From: Meconema thalassinum
Lineage: Eukaryota > Arthropoda > Insecta > Orthoptera > Tettigoniidae
Length of the DNA: 64,000 bases
Assembly (NCBI GenBank): GCA_946902985.2
Contig: OX336389.2
Coordinates: forward strand, 342,958,444-343,022,443
Direction: 5' to 3'
The stretch's first letter is position 1. Each line of letters begins with the position of its first letter. Both the position numbers and the translations under genes were made by a program. The notes beneath the pieces were generated by a model. It saw nothing but the letters and a program-made list of their open reading frames with translations, did no database searches and was not told the DNA's origin. Positions 1-11,238 of the stretch are shown in pieces.

Positions 1-392
1 AAATCTTTGATAGAATGTTGAAAGCTTATCTGCAGTGCCATTGTTTTTACTCAGTAGTTGAATATCTTAGCGTATAGGAGCGATGAAATCTATAATTATA
101 TTTTACTTTTTTAATTTAATTGTAATACCTAGCTGTAAGTTGTTGTATTTATAGAATTAAGTTTTCATATTATGATAATAGAGTGAGGTGTAAATAGTTG
201 TGCAATAAGATTGTATCTATTAAGATTTGCTATTATAATAAGTTCAATAGTTATAATATTAGTAATATATACCTGTTAGTTCTTTTATTTTACAGATGTA
301 AATTCTGACATGTCCTATATCAAAAATGTATTGAATGCATGTATTTGATCAAATGGAATTAATAAAAATCTATCTATCTATCTATCTATCTA
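1..392 (+). mobile_element. LINE-A copy A1, 3' end
   Basis: This is the 3' terminus of the LINE-A non-LTR family, cut by the window edge. Positions 3-77 encode the last 24 residues of ORF2 and the stop, matching the end of the full ORF2 at 3911-6961. The 3' UTR follows and ends with AATAAAAA and a (TCTA)n tail at about 368-392. The same UTR and tail recur at 2195-2580, 3610-3910, 8436-8740, 15218-15525 and 52975-53288. Confidence 0.92.
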
Positions 393-2194
393 TTTTTTAT
401 TCAACCGAACAAACAGTCTGTTTTTGCCCCCTCTCCCGTTTCCCGGCAAGGCGCTAACTAAGCCGAGAGCCAAGAGGCATTGAGCTTTGTCCCCTTATCA
501 CGACGATCCGAAAAGGTACGGTACAGTTTTGAACTATAATTCCTGATCCCTGGTTTAAAAATGAGGTAAGGTACTAGGGCACACAAAATCATTACTCCTG
601 CCCGGAAACAATAGTACACGCGTCGGTTTATGAAATAAACAAGGTTAAATAACACTCTTCCTTCGTGCATCTCGCGTTTTAAGCACACGCTACGCATGCG
701 CCCTGCGTTGCGCCGACAAGGTTCAAAAAGCAATGATGGACGTGATGTTAGATGTTTGACATTTGGTGCTACGCTTGTGCCATGTTTACCCAAATCGATG
801 GAGCCGCAGCATTTCATCAGTTTCTGTCTAAACTTGGTTGATTACTTCGTTTAAATTTGTAAAATTTGTACTTTGTCACTGTGATGACTCTGCATCTGCT
901 CGTTGTACCTGCTTCAAGCTGTTCTGCAGAGAGAAGTTTTTCGGTGATGAGAAGGGTTAAAGACCACCTCTGATCTAAGATGGGACAAATTAGACGGAAC
1001 ACAGAATCAAACATAAAAAAAACACAATAAATTGGATGGAAAAGTGATGCCAAGTTTCCTGGGGAGGAACCCTGGATCCCCATTCCTTTGGGGGCCATTT
1101 CATGCCACCAACCTTCCGGTTGCTCTCCCCGCCGCTCACACACACAAAACAAGCTCTATATACGCCCCTGGGGATAGTCAGTGTCCGGGTCTTTAGCTCT
1201 GCGTTGACAATTGTTTTATGTTTTTAACTCATATTCTGATGTAATTTGTATTTTAACCCTTATAGTACCAGGGGATGATATATCGGCCAAGGGCGCCTCT
1301 GCTAAAAAAAAATGCCACGGGCCGGTCTATCGGCCCTGTTTTTGTAAATGTGTTATTATTGCTACTTCTAGCCAAGCAGTGCTATCAGTGTTATAACCAA
1401 GACAATGTAGGAATTATTCTCTCTCTGGATATCGATATGTTTGTGTTCCGTGAATAACTGGATTCATAATAAGTATTCTTTGAACAAGCTGTAGTCAGCT
1501 GATTACCCGCACGTGTGATCTTTTGAAACTATGTTTGTTTAAATTCTTACTCGGAGCTAATTGAGATACATGGTGATAAATATGGCTAGTTCTTTGAACG
1601 ACGAGGAAATAAAATGAGGTTTTAACGCTGAGGGAAGAGTGTGAGAGTTTGTTTTCAACTCATAACGACGACTTGAAAAATGTCCATTTCAAATTATATA
1701 TAAAAAAATAAGTTTATTTTAATGAAACAAATGTAACACTCTTATAATTATGCAGCATCTCATCTAAATTAATGTGTTGTTAAGCAGCGTTAGGCCTATA
1801 TTAACATATTATTTCAAGCTTTAATGCCTAAAACGAAAGAAAGTTCTGCCTGTTAGGTAGGCAGCCGCAGTTTATAAATTTGACCCCCCAAAGTTTGCGA
1901 GGAGTTTTAAGCCCCTGTTCAGTGGCGCCTGGTGGGTTTGGGGCCGGAGGGGCGGTCTCAATACTAACCTAACCCGTACATTTCTCTAAAAAAAAAACAC
2001 ATAAGAAGGAAGAGCAAGCTGAAACGCTTCGGGTTGAGTTTTACCGAATGCTTTTTGACATCCGATTACATGGCTGTATATTTCAGCCGTATTATTATAT
2101 AGAAAATCAATAATTACTTTTAAATAATGACGTCCGAGGATAGAATCAAAGATAGGAATAGTTTAAGAAGCATGGTGAAAAGCTATCAGGATTT
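393..2194. other. Unassigned DNA with one hAT scrap
   Basis: Between two LINE-A copies I recognise only the short hAT transposase scrap listed at 899-1000. The other short open frames have no recognisable motif and look like chance. The stretch is AT-rich with some GC-richer patches (about 420-480 and 1040-1140). No splice pattern could be defended. Confidence 0.5.
899..1000 (+). pseudogene. hAT transposase dimerisation-domain fragment
   Basis: Reading from 899 gives the characteristic C-terminal hAT block: small hydrophobic residues, then SCSAERSFSVMRRVK, then KMGQ. The AERSFS core with a following R-x-K is the classic Dimer_Tnp_hAT signature, also found in 52 kDa repressor-like and ZMYM-like derivatives. 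A TGA at 971-973 interrupts the frame, and no catalytic-core sequence is recognisable upstream. It is a dead remnant of about 34 codons. Family is seen in the sequence; subfamily is unknown. Confidence 0.7.
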
Positions 2195-2654
2195 TAGATA
2201 GATTTTTATTAATTCCATTTGATCAAATACATGCATTCAATACATTTTTGATATAGGACACGTCAGAATTTACATCTATAAAATAAAAGAACAAACAGGT
2301 ATATATTACTAATATTATAACTATTTAACTTATTATAATAGCAAATCTTAATAGATACAATCTTATTGCACAACTATTTACACCTCACTCTATTATAATA
2401 ATATGAAAACTTAATTCTATAAATACAACATCATACAGCTAGGTATTACAATTAAATTAAGAAAGTAAAATATAATTATAGATTTCATCGCTCCTATACG
2501 CTAAGATATTCAATTACTGAGTAAAAACAATGGCACTGCAGATAAGCTTTCAACATTATATCAAAGGTTTTTATTTTTGGGGCCAGTTTTATATACTGGG
2601 GTAGTTTATTGTATAATTGAACTCCAGTGTGAAAAGTTCCTTTTTGATATATGC

Positions 2655-2692
<38 letters not shown>

Positions 2693-2907
2693 TATGAATG
2701 TTTTGATTTTGTCTTGTGTTATGCCTATGAACATCATTGTTTGTTTTAAGAAAAACATCTTTATTCATTAAATTATTTTTAAAAAACATAATACTTTCAA
2801 AGATATATATGCAGGGCAGTGGGAGAATGTTTAAATCTTTAAACAGAGGTCTACATGATTCTCTAGAGTTTACATTTGCCATAATTCTAATCGCCCTCTT
2901 TTGTATC
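2195..2907 (-). mobile_element. LINE-A copy A2, 5'-truncated
   Basis: The minus-strand 3' portion of LINE-A starts at the (TCTA)n tail near 2195 and stops abruptly near 2907, where homology to the full copy is lost. It keeps about 100 codons of the ORF2 C-terminus. The internal (CA)n run, which encodes His-Thr repeats, is greatly expanded at about 2655-2690. This shifts the frame, so the normal C-terminus after HTHTS is replaced by an out-of-frame tail. 5' truncation is usual for target-primed reverse transcription. Confidence 0.9.
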
Positions 2908-3609
2908 TTTATGGTGGAGGCAGATCCCTTGAAGATGGAGAGGCCCTTTAACAGAGGAGCGGAAGAATAAGCTGAGAGATGGGCTCAAGAGATACTGGCA
3001 AGATGTCAAAGCCGGCAGACGAACAAGACTCAGACACTGAAATGCGAGTGGTTGTTAACACGCAGTCCATAGAGGCTCAAGTTGACGGTAAAAATAAAAT
3101 AAGACGACCGATAGCGTAATGTAAAATAAAGCAAATGCAAAATGTGAATTCCAGGGAGCTTAAGTTGGAACCCATTGTTGTACTTTCCGATTATTACATT
3201 CCTCACCAATTCAAACCTTGACAATATTCCACAGGCGGACGACGTAAATTAATACCGTAAAGTAATACCGACACTACGAGTATTTTTCCTTTTCTTCGAA
3301 TATACACAGCGGCGTAACTAGGATTTGCATTTGGAGGGGGATTACAGGAGTCAAAATTACACGAGACATAACCAATAAAAGCAAATATACGGTACCAAAA
3401 GTCATATAAGTTACTTGGAATCTACACTTTTTTCGTGTTTTAGTTTGATACCATTTTGTAGATTATTTGCCCCTATCGATGTACTAAAGCTCAAAATTGG
3501 AAAAAAAAAGTATAAGCAAGGAACATTTCAGTACCTATAATATAAGAAACGTGGGCTATACGATGACTTGGTTCATTGGAAGTTGTGAATGTTGTGATAT
3601 AAATTATAA
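2908..3609. other. Unassigned spacer
   Basis: This 700-bp stretch lies between A2 and A3. No recognisable gene is present. Positions 3305-3345 contain a GGCGTAACTA-type motif followed by a G-run; a similar phrase in inverse orientation occurs at 22695-22740, hinting at a shared decayed repeat. Confidence 0.4.
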
Positions 3610-6600
3610 TAGATAGATTTTTATTAATTCCATTTGATCAAATACATGCATTCAATACATTTTTGATATAGGACACGTCAGAATTTACATGCATAAAATA
3701 AAAGAACTAACAGGTATATATTACTAAGATTATAACTATTTATAACTTATTATAATAGCAAATCTTAATAGATACAATCTTATTGCACAACTATTTACAC
3801 CTCACTCTATTATCATAATATGAAAACTTAATTCTATAAATACAACAACATACAGCTAGGTATTAAAATTAAATTAAAAAAGTAAAATATAGTTATAGAT
3901 TCCATCACTCCTATACGCTAAAATATTCAACTACTGAGTAAAAACAATGGCACTGCAGATAAGCTTTCAACATTCTATCAAAGGTTTTTATTTTTGGGGC
4001 CAGTTTTATATACTGGGGTAGTTTATTGTATAATTTAACTCCAGTGTGAAAAGTTCCTTTTTGATATATGCTTGTGTGTGTGTGTGAAATATGAATGTTT
4101 TGATTTTGTCTTGTGTTATGCCTATGAACATCATTGTTTGTTTTAAGAAAAACATCTTTATTCATTAAATTCTTTTTAAAAAACATAATACTTTCAAAGA
4201 TATATATGCAGGGCAGTGGGAGAATGTTTAAATCTTTAAACAGAGGTCTACATGATTCTCTCGAGTTTACATTTGCCATAATTCTAATCGCTCTCTTTTG
4301 TATCCTAAACGTGCTTAGTACATCTGGCGACATACCCCAAAATATGATCCCATATCTTAAGTATGAATGGAAATAAGCAAAATAAGTATTTCTTAATGTG
4401 TGCATGCTAGTGCAGGGTTTCAAAATACGTAACGCAAAGCACATCGAGTTCAGTTTAGTATTCAGATATTGTATATGTTTATTCCATTTCAAGTCTTGTT
4501 GTATCCATAGTCCTAAAAACTTTGTTTCTGATTTATTTTCTATTTGATGACCATTTAATGTTATATTGGGCATCGCAGGATTCCTATTCTGTATAGTGTG
4601 GAAATTTAGACATACTGTCTTTTTATAGTTTATTATGAGGCGATTATCTTGTGACCATTTGGTTAACTCTCCTGTAACGGAGTCAGCAGACTGCTGTATG
4701 ACCTGTTTAGTTTCACCTTTTATTACGAGTGTTGTATCGTCCGCAAACAAAATTTCCTTATGTGAATGAACGTTCTGTGTTATATCATTGATATATAGAA
4801 GAAAGAGTAGTGGGCCCAAAACCGATCCCTGGGGTACTCCAAATTCAATAATTCCCTCATTGGACAATGTTTCATTAAGTAATTTGGTTCCATCATCCTT
4901 GTGTCTCAAGCTTACTATTTGTTTACGCCTTGTTAAGTAAGACTCTATCCATTTATTAGCTAGACCTCTAACACCATATTGATTTAGTTTGGTAAGGAGG
5001 ATTTTATGGTCAACTACATCAAATGCTTTCGATAAATCCAAGAATAGGCCAGTTACATGTTCCTTATTGTCAATTAATTTCAGTATACTATTACTACATT
5101 CGTAAATTGCTGTCTGTGTAGATTTTTCCGTTCTAAATCCATGTTGTGAGTTTGATAATATTTTATTTTTTTCTATGAAACTTATCAGTCTCTTATACAT
5201 AATTTTTTCCACAATTTTTGCAATACCAGTTGGTAAGGTAATAGGACGATAGTTATCTAATTCATCTTTTGAACCGTTTTTGTGTACTGGAATTACTTTT
5301 GATAACTTCAAAATATCCGGGTAAGTTCCTGAGAGAATTGAACTGTTTATTAAGTGCGTAAGTGGATTTATTATATTTTCGGCACATTTCTTTAAAATTG
5401 CATCAGGGATGCCATCAATGCCAGCACAGAATTTATTTTTTAGCTCTTTTATAACTATTCTTACCTCTTCACTTGTGACATGATTTATAAATAAAGAATC
5501 ACTGCATATATTTATTTTATTATTAGAATTTAGTGTATTTACCTGTGATTTATTTAATAATTTTTGCGGAATTTCCAGAAAATAGTCATTAAAAGTGTTT
5601 GCTATTTCCTCTGGATTATTAATCACTTTATTATTTCTGGTCAGTGTAATGTTCCTTTGTATTTTAGCATATTTTCCAGTTTCTTTCTTTATTACGGACC
5701 ACATAGCCCTGTTTTTATTAGATGATTGGGAAATAAAATTATCATTATGCATTTTCTTTGCTAGTCTTATTACCTTATTTAATATGCTAGTGTATTTTTT
5801 GTAGTATAAATTGAATTCAGGTGTTGTGTGGTATTGTTTATATAATTTGTGTAGACATTTCTTTCTTTGACATGAATTTATAATCCCTGTTGTTATCCAA
5901 TTGCTAGTTTTGTTATTTTGAACAGTTCTTCGTTTAAAGGGGAATGCTATTTCAAAATAGTGTTTTAGGGTACTGTTAAATGCATTAAATTTATCATTTA
6001 CATTTTCTAGTTCATAAATTTCTGACCATGTTTCCTTATTTAATAAGTCATTGAAATATGTAACATTTGCTTCAGTGAATGACCTGCACTTTGATTTTAC
6101 TCCATTATCATTATTATTGATTACTTCGGATACTTCAAAACTCAGTATTTGTCCATGGTGGTCACTAAAACCCGGACAATAGACTTCTATTGAATGGTGA
6201 TATTTATCTGTATTTATAAAAATTTGATCAGGAGTGGTTTTACTAAATTTTGTTATTCTTGTTGGTGTATTTACTGTAGGTTTCAGTCCATAGGAAATTA
6301 GTAACTGGTTTAATAATTCACAATTTCTATCAAGTTTTAAGAAATCCACATTTACATCCCCACAAATTATTATATCGAAATTTACTTTGCTCATGTTATT
6401 GAGTAACAATTCTAGTTTATCTATAAATAGAGGAAACTTTCCTGACGGAGAACGGTATACGCATACAATTATTAACTTAAACTGCTGAATTTTTACGGCA
6501 GAGAATTCAAAATCCTGTTCCATAATTAGATAATCATAAGCTGTTATCTGTTCATGATCTAAATTATTTCTTAAGAAGATGCAAGTACCACCATGGCTAA

Positions 6601-6965
6601 TATTAGATCTAGAGTATTTACTAGCTTGTATAAACCCTGGGAATTGAATTAATTCAAGTTGTTCCTCTTTCAGCCAATGTTCTGAAATACATAGTGCTGA
6701 GATGTCTTTAAGTTCATTTTTAAGCATTAGATTTATGTAATCAATTTTATTATAAAGAGACTGGACATTCTGGTGGTAAATTTTAAATTTGTTACTTTTG
6801 CAAGCTTGTGTTGGTGATTTATTTACATTATTATTATCATAATTGTTATTATTATTGTTGCTAGACAAATCCGAAATACCATTGTTGCACTCCGTTAAAT
6901 TTGACTTCAAAAGATGTGAATAGCCAATTATAAACGTTAGGTTTCTTTCGCTCTCCTGCAAACCA
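3610..6965 (-). mobile_element. LINE-A copy A3, near full-length
   Basis: This is a non-LTR retrotransposon of the broad CR1/L2/Daphne-like group on the minus strand. The (TCTA)n tail is at about 3610, the 3' UTR at 3620-3910 and an uninterrupted ORF2 upstream. Homology with copy A6 is clear to about 6920 and weakens by 6965, so the ORF1 region present in A4 and A6 is missing or diverged here. It is the best-preserved coding copy of the family in the window. Confidence 0.9.
3911..6961 (-). CDS. LINE-A ORF2: endonuclease-reverse transcriptase
   Basis: The frame encodes 1016 residues without a break. An Asn-rich linker (about 33-55) is followed by an AP-type endonuclease: YHQNVQSL near 62-69, SEHW, CGDVNVDF near 203 and SDHHGQ near 267. 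Then comes reverse transcriptase with DLSKAFDVVDH, GVPQGSVLGP near 712 and the catalytic FADD near 740, and a C-terminal region with HTHTS. It would nick target DNA and copy its own RNA. The first codon of the open frame is TTG; I see no in-frame ATG before the endonuclease, so initiation probably depends on ORF1. Intact catalytic motifs suggest recent or present activity (inference). Confidence 0.93.
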   Translation of the reverse strand: MQESERNLTFIIGYSHLLKSNLTECNNGISDLSSNNNNNNYDNNNVNKSPTQACKSNKFKIYHQNVQSLYNKIDYINLMLKNELKDISALCISEHWLKEEQLELIQFPGFIQASKYSRSNISHGGTCIFLRNNLDHEQITAYDYLIMEQDFEFSAVKIQQFKLIIVCVYRSPSGKFPLFIDKLELLLNNMSKVNFDIIICGDVNVDFLKLDRNCELLNQLLISYGLKPTVNTPTRITKFSKTTPDQIFINTDKYHHSIEVYCPGFSDHHGQILSFEVSEVINNNDNGVKSKCRSFTEANVTYFNDLLNKETWSEIYELENVNDKFNAFNSTLKHYFEIAFPFKRRTVQNNKTSNWITTGIINSCQRKKCLHKLYKQYHTTPEFNLYYKKYTSILNKVIRLAKKMHNDNFISQSSNKNRAMWSVIKKETGKYAKIQRNITLTRNNKVINNPEEIANTFNDYFLEIPQKLLNKSQVNTLNSNNKINICSDSLFINHVTSEEVRIVIKELKNKFCAGIDGIPDAILKKCAENIINPLTHLINSSILSGTYPDILKLSKVIPVHKNGSKDELDNYRPITLPTGIAKIVEKIMYKRLISFIEKNKILSNSQHGFRTEKSTQTAIYECSNSILKLIDNKEHVTGLFLDLSKAFDVVDHKILLTKLNQYGVRGLANKWIESYLTRRKQIVSLRHKDDGTKLLNETLSNEGIIEFGVPQGSVLGPLLFLLYINDITQNVHSHKEILFADDTTLVIKGETKQVIQQSADSVTGELTKWSQDNRLIINYKKTVCLNFHTIQNRNPAMPNITLNGHQIENKSETKFLGLWIQQDLKWNKHIQYLNTKLNSMCFALRILKPCTSMHTLRNTYFAYFHSYLRYGIIFWGMSPDVLSTFRIQKRAIRIMANVNSRESCRPLFKDLNILPLPCIYIFESIMFFKKNLMNKDVFLKTNNDVHRHNTRQNQNIHISHTHTSIYQKGTFHTGVKLYNKLPQYIKLAPKIKTFDRMLKAYLQCHCFYSVVEYFSV

Positions 6966-7274
6966 TTGATTTAAAAGTTTCACTTTTATGCCATCAATTA
7001 GTAGATTACTGACTACCTAGGTATATAGACACCAAACTTAATATACGGCACCGTAAAACAATTTGGTGTTAAAATATCAAGTTCAATTTCCGAACATTCT
7101 TTGCGAAATCACCCTGTCCTTTCTTTATCTTGACATACGGTAGTTTAAAAATTAATGAACCACCGTTTTCAAGAAGTAACTTAACACAGTAATACAACTT
7201 TAATTCACTTCACAAAATAACACTATACCACTATCACTTACGCGCGGATGCAAAGAGAATGGCGACTGGCAAGT

Positions 7275-8435
7275 ACTTACTTATTTACTTACTTACTTAC
7301 TTACTTACTCCTTGGCGCTACAGCCCTTGTAGGGCCTTGGCCTCCCGGACAATCTCCACTCATTCTTCCCTGTTGACTGCTTTGGTTCTCCATCTTCTGA
7401 CTCCCTTCCTTCTCAGATCCTCCTCCACGTTGTCCAGCCATCTGGTCCTAGGTCTTCCCCTCACACGCCGTCCTCCTGGCTTCCCATTGAAGACTTTCCT
7501 TAATACCCTGTTCTCTGTCATTCTTTCTATATGTCCCAACCAACGCAGTCTACTACTCTTTATTACCACTTCTATATCTGGCTTACCATACAACTCTCTT
7601 ATCTCCATATTATTTCAGATTCACCAGAATTCACCCTCTTTTACTGGTCCATATACTTTCCTAAGTATTTTCCTTTCCCATCTCCTTAACAATTCCTCAT
7701 CACCTTGTGTCATGGTCCAAGTCTCCGAACCATACATCACCACAGGTCTCACTACCCTACGATATACAGTCAGCTTCAGATTTCTACTAAGACTTCTTGA
7801 TTTAAAAACTTTGCTTAAAGCATAGTAACGCCTATTTCCAGCTGCTATCCTTGCATGTATTTCTTCTCTCATGTCATTCATTACATTTTCTCCTAGATGT
7901 TATAATATACTTCGTTTTTGACTGATTAATCGTCAATCCAATCTCTGCCCCGTATTCCTCTAATTTCCTTAGCTTCTCTTCCAAATCCTGTTTCATCCTA
8001 GATAATAAATCAATATCATCTGCATAAGCAAGGTCTTGCGTCACTCGGTTAAGCAATGTTCCTCCTGCGTTACCCTGTTGTATTCTTCGCATTACATTGT
8101 CCAAGGCAATGTTAAACAGTAAGGTGGAGAGAACATCACCCTGTCGTAATTCTTGGTTAAATTCAAAGGTATTTGATAGAATACCTTCAACCTTTACTTT
8201 ACATATTGTTCTTTACAAAGTCATTTGTACAATTCTTGTTAACTTATTAGGTATTCCTGCCTCTTCGATTGCCTTCCATAGCTGATTCCTTTTAATGCTA
8301 TCATATGCTTGTTTAAAATCTATAAACAGCTGGTATACATCAATGTTGAACTCGTAATATTTTTCTAGGATCTGTCTGATGGTAAGAATCTGATCCGTAG
8401 TAGATCTATTAACTCTGAAGCCACACTGGTAGATA
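7275..8435 (-). pseudogene. RTE-D reverse transcriptase, C-terminal part
   Basis: Read on the minus strand, 8435 to about 8105 gives GFRVNRSTTDQI and FIDFKQAYDSI. Positions 7874-8104 give LAYADDIDLL (the catalytic YADD) and INQSKTKY. Positions 7621-7881 give YGSETWTM, and 7360-7608 give RLRWLGHIERM and GRPRTRWLD, the standard RTE C-terminus. The pieces lie in different frames with small shifts between them, so it is a pseudogene. About 85 bp of 3' UTR and the tetranucleotide tail follow. Confidence 0.9.
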
Positions 8436-8741
8436 GTTTTAGATAGATAGATAGTTTTATTAATTCCATTTGATCAAATACATGTATACAATACATTTTT
8501 GATATAGGACACGTCAGAATTTACATCTACAAAATAAAAGTACTAATAGGTATATACAGTAATACTAATACTAAAACTTATTATAATAACAGATCTTAAG
8601 AGATACAATCTTATTGGACAACTATTTACACCTTATTCTATGATCATAATATGAAAACTTAATCCTATAAATACAACAACTTACAGCTAGGTATTACAAT
8701 AAAAATAGAAAAGTAAAATATAATCATAGATTTCATCGTTT

Positions 8742-11238
8742 CTATACACTAAGATATTCAACTACAGAGTAAAAACAATGGCACTGCAGATAAGCTTTCA
8801 ACATTCTATCAAAGGTTTTTATTTTTGGGGCAAGTTTTATATACCGGGATAGTTTATTGTATAATTTAACTCCTGTGTGATAAGTTCCTTTTTGATATAT
8901 GCTTGTGTGTGTGTGTGAAATATGAATGTTTTGATTTTGTCGTGTGTTATGCCTATGAACATCATTGTTTGTTTTAAGAAAAACATCCTTATTCATTAAA
9001 TTCTTTTTAGAAAACATAATACCTTCAAAGATATATATACAGGGCAGAGGGAAAATGTTTAAATCTTTAAACAGAGGTCTACATGAATCTCTAGTGTTTA
9101 CATTTGCCATAATTCTAATCGCCCTCTTTTGTATCCTGAACGTGCTTAGTACATCTGGCGACATACCTCAAAATATGACCCCATATCTCAAGTATGAATG
9201 GAAATAAGCAAAATAAGTATTTCTTAATGTGTGCATGCTAGTGCAGGTTATCAAAATACGTAACGCAAAGCACATCGAGTTCAGTTTAGTATTCAGATAT
9301 TGTATATGTTTATTCCATCTCAAGTCATGTTGTATCCATAGTCCTAAAAACTTTGTTTCTGATTTATTTTCTATTTGATGACCATTTAATGTTATATTGG
9401 GCTTCGCAGGATTCCTATTCTGTAGTGTGGAAATTTAGACAAACTGGGTTTTTTTTTATAGTTGATTATGAAGCGATTATCTTGTGACCATTTGGTTAAC
9501 TATCCTGTAACTGAGTCAGCAGACTGCTGTATGACCTGTTTAGTTTCACCTTTTATTACGAGTGTTGTATCGTCCGCAAACAAAATTTCCTTATGTGAAT
9601 GAACGTTCTGTGTTATATCATTGATATATAGAAGGAAGAGTAGTGGTCCCAAAACCGATCCCTGGGGTACTCCAAATTTAATAATTCCCTCATTGGACAA
9701 TGTTTCATTAAGTAATTTGGTTCCATCATCCTTGTGTCTCAAGCTTACTATTTGTTTACGCCTTGTTAAGTAAGACTCTATCCATTTATTAGCTAGACCT
9801 CTAATACCATATTGATTTAGTTTTGTAACGAGGATTTTATGGTCAACAACATCAAATGCTTTCGATAAATCCAAGAATAGGCCAGTTACATGTACCTTAT
9901 TGTCAATTAACTTCAGTATACTATTAATACATTCATAAATTGCTGTCTTTGTAGATTTTTCCGTTCTGAATCCATGTTGTGAGTTTGATATTTTTTTTAT
10001 AAAACTTATCAGTCTCCTATACATGATTTTTTCTACAATTTTTGCAATACCAGTTGGTAAGGTAATAGGACGATAGTTATCTAATTCATCTTTTGAACCT
10101 TTTGTGCACTGGAATTACTAATAACTTCAAAATATCCGGGTAAGTTCCTGAGAGAATTGAACTGTTTATTAAGTGCGTAAGTGGATTCATTATATTTTCT
10201 GCACATTTCTTTAAAATTGCATCTGCTTGCCATCAATGCCAGCACAAAATTTATTTTTTAGCTCTTTTATAACTATTCTTACCTCTTCACTTGTGACATG
10301 ATTTATAAATAAAGAATCACTACATATATTTATTTTATTATTAGAATTTAGTGTATTTACCTGTGATTTATTTAATATTTTTGTGGAATTTCCAGAAAAT
10401 AGTCATTGAAAGTGTTTGCTATTTCCTGTGGATTATTTATCACTTTATTATTTCTGGTCAGTGTCCTTTGTAATTTAGCAGATTTTCCAATTTCTTTCTT
10501 TATCACGGACCACATAGCCCTGTTTGTATTAGATGATTGGGAAATAAAATTATCATTATGCATTTTCTTTGCTAGTTTTATTACCTTATTTAATATGCTA
10601 CTGTATTTTTTGTAGCATAAATTGAATTCAGGTGTTGTGTGGTATTGTTTATATAATTTATGTAGAAATTTATTTCTTTGACATGAATTTCTAATCCCTG
10701 TTGTTATCCAATTGTTAGTTTTGTTATTTTGAACAATTCTTTGTCTAAAGGGGAATGCTGTTTCAAAATAGTGTTTTAGGGTACTGTTAAATGCATTAAA
10801 TTTATCATTTACATTTTCGAGTTTATAAATTTCTGACCATGATTCCTTATTTAATAAGTCATTGAAATATGTAACATTTGTTTCAGTGAATGACCTGTAC
10901 TTTGATTTTACTCCATTATCATTATTATTGATTGTTTCGGGTACTTCAAAACTCAGTATTTGTCCATGGTGGTCACTAAAACCCGGGCAATAGACTTCTA
11001 TTGAATGGTGATATTTATCTGTATTTTAAAAAAATTGATCAGGAGTGGTTTTACTAAATTTTGTTATTCTTGTTGGGGTATTTACTGTAGGTTTCAGTCC
11101 ATAGGAAATTAGTAACCGTGTTTATAATTCACAATTTCTATCAAATTTTAAGAAATCCACATTTACATCCCCTCAAATTATTATATCGAAATTTACTTTG
11201 CTCATGTTATTGAGTAACAATTCTAATTTATCTATAAA
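8742..11238 (-). pseudogene. A4 ORF2, RT and C-terminal half
   Basis: Decayed open pieces at 8742-9164, 9500-10024 and 10372-10563 align in order with the A3 ORF2: the HTHTS C-terminus, then GVPQGSVLGP and FADDTTL, then the linker. Single-base indels separate them, for instance near 9430-9500, 9985-10000 and 10095-10120. The endonuclease C-terminus reads on toward 11238, with a frameshift near 11027, and breaks where T inserted. Confidence 0.88.

Noticed and set aside
2910..3045. Protein-like purine-rich stretch after A2
   Set aside because: It gives suggestive peptides in two frames, but neither matches a family I can name and both are short.
4134..5804. Short hydrophobic plus-strand frames repeated at 8965, 15748 and 17209
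   Set aside because: They recur only because LINE-A recurs; they are antisense to ORF2 and not membrane proteins.
7259..7825. 188-codon plus-strand open frame
   Set aside because: It is the complement of the RTE-D reverse transcriptase pieces on the minus strand; the Leu/Ser-rich composition is what antisense RTE gives.
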